Assembly: GCA_945882005.1 (NCBI GenBank)
Contig: CAMCWG010000024.1
Span: 1-18,614, forward strand
Length of the DNA stretch: 18,614 nucleotides
Reading direction: 5' to 3'
Source of the DNA: Bordetella parapertussis
GTDB taxonomy: Bacteria > Pseudomonadota > Gammaproteobacteria > Burkholderiales > Burkholderiaceae_B
Shown here: positions 14,792 to 18,614 of the stretch, piece by piece
How the letters are laid out: every line of letters starts with the position of its first letter
Numbering within the stretch: the first letter of the stretch is position 1
Position numbers and translations under genes: made by a program
The notes under the pieces: generated by a model
Seen by the model: the letters and a program-made list of their open reading frames with translations, nothing else
Databases searched by the model: none
Told to the model about the DNA's origin: nothing

Positions 14792-15763
14792 TTAGTCAGG
14801 TTGTATGTTGCGTTCTTGGACGACTTTCTTCCACAAGGCTATTTCCGTCTTGACGCGTTGCGCAAACTCAGCAGCAGATAGCTTGGCAGCCAGCGCAGCC
14901 TCCTGAGCAAAAAGTTTTTGCATGTCAGGCTCTGCTGTGACTTGTCGGATTTCTGTATTTAATCGGTCAATGATTGCCTTAGGTGTCGCAGCTGGCGCGA
15001 ACACGCCCCACCAGATCTCGCTGCTGTAGCCGGGCACTACCTCAGCCATCGGCGCAAGCTCTGGGTTAAAAGAACTGCGCTCTAGTGAGGTGACGCCCAA
15101 CGCTTTGACTTTGCCCGCACGCAATTGACTGCCAGAGGATGCGACCGTTGTAATTAAAAAGTCTACGCGCCCGCCAATCATATCGATGAGCGCGAGGCTT
15201 AAGCCTTTATAGGGTAAGTGCAAGGCGGATGTGCCCGCCATGGAATGAAGTAGTTCGGTACTGACATGGTTAACCGAACCAATACCCGAAGAGCCATAGG
15301 TCATTTTATTTTTTGGATCGCGCATCGCTTTGATCAGTGTTGCTGTGTCTTTATACGGTCCATCGGTGCGTACCAGCAAAATCAAGCCACTATTTGCGAC
15401 CATGGCGATGGGTGCGAGGTCTTTTTCTGGATCGTACGGCAACTTGCGTTGCACGGCAGCCGTTGTGGTCAGTGCATTAGAGGTGAATAGCAGTGTTGCA
15501 CCGTCCCCCGCAGCTTTCGCAACGAAATCCGCGCCGATCACACCGCCGGCACCCGGCTTGTTTTCGATAATGATGGTGAGTTCAAGCTTTGTGCTCAGCT
15601 TTTGCGCAAGCGCTCTAGCGAACAAGTCATTGCTAGCGCCTGGCGCAAAAGGCACCACCATCTTGATGACTTTAGGAAGGTCTTGTGCGTAGCTAAGCGC
15701 GCCGCAGGCAAGGCTAGCAAGCCATACAAGTGGATAGCAAATAATTATTTTTAAAATTTTCAT
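14792..15763 (-). CDS. Bug/TctC-family periplasmic solute-binding protein (first copy)
   Basis: The 323-residue protein begins with a signal peptide (MKILKIII, hydrophobic core, cut near YAQ at about residue 27). It has the Bug-family marks FAPGASNDLFAR, VIENKPGAGG-type strand (IIIENKPGAGGVIGADFVA), and GSSGIGSVNHVSTELL with PYKG. Bug proteins bind carboxylates, amino acids or amides for tripartite tricarboxylate transporters. No TctA/TctB membrane genes are in the window, so the protein must use a transporter encoded elsewhere or act as a sensor. It follows PuuE-like by 17 bases. The ligand is unknown; context points to the substrate or product of that hydrolase. Confidence 0.92.
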   Translation of the reverse strand: MKILKIIICYPLVWLASLACGALSYAQDLPKVIKMVVPFAPGASNDLFARALAQKLSTKLELTIIIENKPGAGGVIGADFVAKAAGDGATLLFTSNALTTTAAVQRKLPYDPEKDLAPIAMVANSGLILLVRTDGPYKDTATLIKAMRDPKNKMTYGSSGIGSVNHVSTELLHSMAGTSALHLPYKGLSLALIDMIGGRVDFLITTVASSGSQLRAGKVKALGVTSLERSSFNPELAPMAEVVPGYSSEIWWGVFAPAATPKAIIDRLNTEIRQVTAEPDMQKLFAQEAALAAKLSAAEFAQRVKTEIALWKKVVQERNIQPD

Positions 15764-15780
15764 GACTTTGTCTCATCGTA

Positions 15781-16677
15781 TTATTTTGCATAGTTCTGTA
15801 GCCAATGCTTTGCGATTTGATCACGACGCGCAAACCAAACTTGGCCTTTCTCTTTCATATGCTCGATCATGTGTAAAAGCGCCCACATTCTTGCGGGTCT
15901 AGCGAGCATTCTGAGATGCAGGCCAACGGACATCATTTTTGGATGTGTGGCACCTTCTTCCCATAGCCAATCAAACGCGTCGTTGACATATCCTGAAAAG
16001 TCCTTGGCTCGCACAAAGCGATGTGTATGCTGAAACTGCATATCATTTGTGTCGAAGGCGTAGGGCAAGATCACATGAGGCTTGTTATTGTGTTGTATCA
16101 AGCGCGGGAGGTCGTCGCTATAGTCGTCGCTGTCATAGAGAAAGCCTCCTTCTTCAATTAAGAGCTTTCTTGTATGGATTGTTGTGGCAGACCGTGTGTG
16201 CCAACCAACCGGTCGTACACCAGTTGCCCGCTCAATTGCATCCACTGTTTGTTGAATTGATGCGCGTTCTTCTTCCGGGCTCATGCGGGCATGGCTTTCC
16301 CAGCGCCATCCGTGACCAGACACCTCGTGGCCGCGTTTAATCGCATCTTGTGCGAGTTCAGGGTATCGCTCAACGGCCCGACCGCAGGAGCTGACCGTAC
16401 ACGCCACGCCGTGACGTTCAAGCAGATCCATAATTCGCCACCAACCTACACGGGTTCCATAGTCAAAGTGGCTTTGTATACAGGGATCGGGAATGCCGTC
16501 TAATTTATCGATGACCTCATAGACTGCTTCATTGCGGTTGTCACCATCGGCAATGCTGTACTCCGAACCTTCTTCAAAATTCAGTACGAAAGACACCGCC
16601 ACGCGAGCGTTGTTCGGCCAACTTACCTTGGGTGGCGTTGGGCCATAGCCAACAAGATCGCGTTGCGGAAAGATCAT
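15781..16677 (-). CDS. PuuE-like cyclic amide hydrolase (polysaccharide deacetylase fold, allantoinase family)
   Basis: The 298-residue protein belongs to the NodB/polysaccharide deacetylase fold but matches the metal-independent PuuE allantoinase branch. It has an RDLVGYGPTPP start, FVLNFEEGSE, FDYGTRVGWWR, and GHEVSGHGWRWESH in place of the metal-binding HxxHP motif of true deacetylases, with DSDDYSDDLP later. PuuE enzymes open allantoin to allantoate in purine breakdown; relatives act on other cyclic amides or sugars. There is no signal peptide, so it should be cytoplasmic. Its start codon overlaps the stop of the preceding Bug gene in an ATGA arrangement (16674-16677). No other purine or allantoate genes are in the window, so allantoin itself is not certain. 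Confidence 0.85.
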   Translation of the reverse strand: MIFPQRDLVGYGPTPPKVSWPNNARVAVSFVLNFEEGSEYSIADGDNRNEAVYEVIDKLDGIPDPCIQSHFDYGTRVGWWRIMDLLERHGVACTVSSCGRAVERYPELAQDAIKRGHEVSGHGWRWESHARMSPEEERASIQQTVDAIERATGVRPVGWHTRSATTIHTRKLLIEEGGFLYDSDDYSDDLPRLIQHNNKPHVILPYAFDTNDMQFQHTHRFVRAKDFSGYVNDAFDWLWEEGATHPKMMSVGLHLRMLARPARMWALLHMIEHMKEKGQVWFARRDQIAKHWLQNYAK

Positions 16678-17660
16678 TCTGCTTTCATTCCTGTTTTCTC
16701 AACCAAGGTGGCAAAGCGCTTGATTTCATTTGTTAAAAACTTTGATAGCGACTCTGGGGTGCCAGAGCCAGCTTGTGCGCCACGTGTTTCATAGGTGTTT
16801 AACAATTCTGGGTCTTTCATCGTGTCGACGATGTCTGCGTTGACTTTGCTAATTAGGTTGTTGGGAACGCCGGACGGTGCGAGTAACAAGAACCAGGCTG
16901 AAAAGTCATAACCTGGTACGCCAGACTCAGCAATGGTCGGAAGCTGCGGTACCAAGGGCGAGCGGTTTGGTGTACTGACTGCGAGTGCTTTTAATTTTCC
17001 ACTTTTCACGTGCGGAAGTGCTGTGGCAATAGGATCGATCATGATGTTTACCCGACCAGAGATCATGTCGGTAATGGCGGGTGCAGAGCCTTTGTATGGG
17101 ATGTGCACAAGGTTCACATTTTCAGCGCTTGCGAGCATCGCAGCGGCGACGTGACTCGTCGTTGCATTCCCAGACGATGCGTAGGTAAGTTTGCCTGGCT
17201 GGGCTTTTGCGAGTGCAATTAACTCTTTGACGTTTGAGACGGGGAGGTCATTGTTAACCACTAGCATGCTTGGCAGATCTGCCAACATCGCTACGGTTTT
17301 AAAGTCTTGCTCAGTCTTGTAAGGTAAGTTGTTGTAGAGGCTTGGGTTGACGGCGTGCCCTACGGTGACGACTAAAAAGGTGTACCCGTCTGCCGGAGCA
17401 GTCGCAACAAATTGCGTTGCGATCCGACCCCCAGCGCCCGGTTTGTTTTCAACTAGTACTGTTTGTTTCCATTTGTCCGTTAACTTTTGCGCCACAAGAC
17501 GGGCGAATACGTCCGCAGCTCCACCTGGTGGGAATGGGACAATGAACTTAACCGAGCGAGCAGGATAGTCTTTTGCAGAGGCTGACTGTGCCTGTGCACT
17601 GCCAAAGGTTGTCGCGGCAATTAGCCCGACGATACAGAGTATTTTGCTGAACAGTTTCAT
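16674..17660 (-). CDS. Bug/TctC-family periplasmic solute-binding protein (second copy)
   Basis: The 328-residue protein carries a signal peptide with a probable cut after QAQ near residue 25. Bug-fold blocks are clear: FIVPFPPGGAADVFARL, LVENKPGAGGRIATQFVA, LTYASSGNATTSHVAAAML and IPYKGSAPAITDMISGRVN, with the usual C-terminal helix set. It shares the family fold with the other Bug protein of this operon but differs widely in sequence, so the two probably bind different ligands or are old duplicates. A GA-repeat Shine-Dalgarno lies six bases before the ATG. It is translationally coupled to the PuuE-like gene by a four-base overlap. Confidence 0.92.
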   Translation of the reverse strand: MKLFSKILCIVGLIAATTFGSAQAQSASAKDYPARSVKFIVPFPPGGAADVFARLVAQKLTDKWKQTVLVENKPGAGGRIATQFVATAPADGYTFLVVTVGHAVNPSLYNNLPYKTEQDFKTVAMLADLPSMLVVNNDLPVSNVKELIALAKAQPGKLTYASSGNATTSHVAAAMLASAENVNLVHIPYKGSAPAITDMISGRVNIMIDPIATALPHVKSGKLKALAVSTPNRSPLVPQLPTIAESGVPGYDFSAWFLLLAPSGVPNNLISKVNADIVDTMKDPELLNTYETRGAQAGSGTPESLSKFLTNEIKRFATLVEKTGMKAE

Positions 17661-17666
17661 TTGGTG

Positions 17667-17678
17667 CTCTCTCTCTCT
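17667..17678. repeat. Six-unit GA/CT dinucleotide repeat in a ribosome-binding site
   Basis: On the coding (minus) strand this is (AG)6, ending six bases before the ATG of the second Bug gene, and it supplies the GAGAG Shine-Dalgarno. Such a repeat could slip during replication and shift the spacing, but six units are few. Confidence 0.5.
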
Positions 17679-17685
17679 TTAGTTG

Positions 17686-17699
17686 TTGGAACGATCCAA
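17686..17699. repeat. Inverted repeat between the amidohydrolase and Bug genes
   Basis: Arms TTGGA and TCCAA flank four bases in the 74-base gap. It may be an operator or a weak processing hairpin. No T-run follows it, so it does not look like an intrinsic terminator. It does not match the LysR box found elsewhere in the window. Confidence 0.35.
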
Positions 17700-17734
17700 T
17701 ACATACAAGCAAGATACATGCCAACTTTGCTAAT

Positions 17735-18614
17735 TTAGTTTAGCCAATATTGCACGCCTTCTGCGCCCCAAAGCTCTCTTGATGCCTTCTCGGCACTTCG
17801 TACGATTTGATCCATGTCCACACGGGTTGGCATCCCGTCACGTACAACAAACTCGCCGGCGACGACGACGTGCGTGACATCGCGGCCTTGCCCGGTGTGT
17901 ACCAGGTTTCCAACTGGATTGACATGCGGGGTCAGGTGGGGGCGATTTGCATTAAAGGCTACAAAATCAGCTGCTTTGCCGACAGTAAGCGATCCGAGCG
18001 TCTCTTGCATCCCGAGCGCTTTGGCACCGCCCATCGTTGCCATGTGAAAAACATGTTGCGGCTGCCAGGTGTCATTGACACCGCCTTCCTGCACACGGGC
18101 TGTAATAAGTGCCCAGCGCATTAACTCGACCATGTCCGCGTGTTGGGTATCAGTAGCTAAGCAAATATTGATCCCTGCCGCCTTTAGCTTCGGTGTGGGT
18201 GCCAAACGACCAGATGTCGCATTGGGTTTTGGAATATGCACGACGTGGGCGCCGGACTTCGCCATTTTTTCGATGTCTGTGTCGGTCACATAGATGCAAT
18301 GTCCGCACATCAGTCTTTCATTGAGTAGACCAGTGTCGGCTAACACCTCTGTCGACGTATAGCCTGTTCGTTCTTTTACACGTTGGACCTCGACCTTGCT
18401 CTGTCCTAGGTGCGTGCTTACAACGAGATTGTGCTTGGCCGATAGTCCCGCCACTTCCTTCAAGAAACTTTCTGAACAAGTATCGACAGCGTGTGCTGCG
18501 AGATTTACCGTAACAAGGGGGTTTTCCTTCCAGGTTTCATACAGTGCCATACCAGCGGTTAAGGTACGAGCCCCGATTGCTGGGTCATGATGCCATTCGC
18601 CGTGCGCAACTTTT
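17735..18614 (-). CDS. Amidohydrolase/deaminase family protein, C-terminal part (5' end outside window)
   Basis: The frame is open through the window's right edge (visible codons from 18613), so the ATG at 18550 is probably internal; about 292 residues are visible. It belongs to the TrzN/guanine-deaminase-like branch of the amidohydrolase superfamily. Visible marks are HAVDTCS, the metal His in STHLGQSKVE, a His in MCGHC, and the metal Asp of LATDTQHADM. The C-terminal segment LGSLTVGKAADFVAFNANRP is the small beta domain usual in this family. Members remove amino, chloro or other groups from purines, triazines, pyrimidines and related rings. It heads the second operon as seen here, 74 bases before the Bug gene. 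The N-terminal HxH metal motif is not visible, so activity cannot be judged. Confidence 0.85.
   Translation of the reverse strand, partial: KVAHGEWHHDPAIGARTLTAGMALYETWKENPLVTVNLAAHAVDTCSESFLKEVAGLSAKHNLVVSTHLGQSKVEVQRVKERTGYTSTEVLADTGLLNERLMCGHCIYVTDTDIEKMAKSGAHVVHIPKPNATSGRLAPTPKLKAAGINICLATDTQHADMVELMRWALITARVQEGGVNDTWQPQHVFHMATMGGAKALGMQETLGSLTVGKAADFVAFNANRPHLTPHVNPVGNLVHTGQGRDVTHVVVAGEFVVRDGMPTRVDMDQIVRSAEKASRELWGAEGVQYWLN

Overview
The window looks like a chromosomal catabolic region of a betaproteobacterium, most likely Burkholderiales (Alcaligenaceae or Burkholderiaceae type). The reasons are two Bug/TctC-type periplasmic binding proteins, an expansion typical of that order, together with the gene repertoire and a middling GC content. 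No rRNA, tRNA, CRISPR array, insertion sequence or attachment site was seen. The window is almost fully coding, and both ends cut through genes.

Layout. (1) 1-2837, plus strand: the C-terminal part of a patatin-like phospholipase, an antisense decayed fragment of an HD-GYP domain gene, and an exported serine-type sulfatase. (2) 2844-10738, minus strand: a tight eight-gene operon. In transcription order it holds a DapA-superfamily aldolase/lyase-like protein, a D-hydantoinase, an N-carbamoyl-D-amino acid amidohydrolase, a polar amino acid ABC importer (binding protein, ATPase, two permeases) and an MlrC/M81-family protein. (3) 10852-14022: a LysR regulator on the minus strand, divergent from a plus-strand pair encoding an Asp/Glu/hydantoin racemase and an FAD-linked D-2-hydroxyacid dehydrogenase. 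(4) 14032-18614, minus strand: a second operon with a cut-off amidohydrolase/deaminase, a Bug binding protein, a PuuE-like cyclic-amide hydrolase, a second Bug binding protein and a cupin.

How the genes fit together. Racemase, hydantoinase and carbamoylase are the three classical activities that convert racemic 5-substituted hydantoins through N-carbamoyl-D-amino acids to D-amino acids. The adjacent importer would bring in the substrate or product. The aldolase-like protein, the MlrC-like protein and the flavin dehydrogenase are unusual partners and may set the real substrate range. The second operon also looks built to import and open small cyclic amides or ureides, but it has its own binding proteins.

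The strongest new observation is a pair of near-identical inverted repeats with core ATAAC-N5-GTTA(T/A). Each contains a LysR-type T-N11-A box. One lies in the LysR/racemase intergenic region and the other upstream of the eight-gene operon. Each is centred exactly 52 bases upstream of the first base of a TAG-type -10 hexamer, which places the predicted transcription start about 64 bases downstream of the site. This suggests that one LysR protein co-regulates both halves of the hydantoin gene set.
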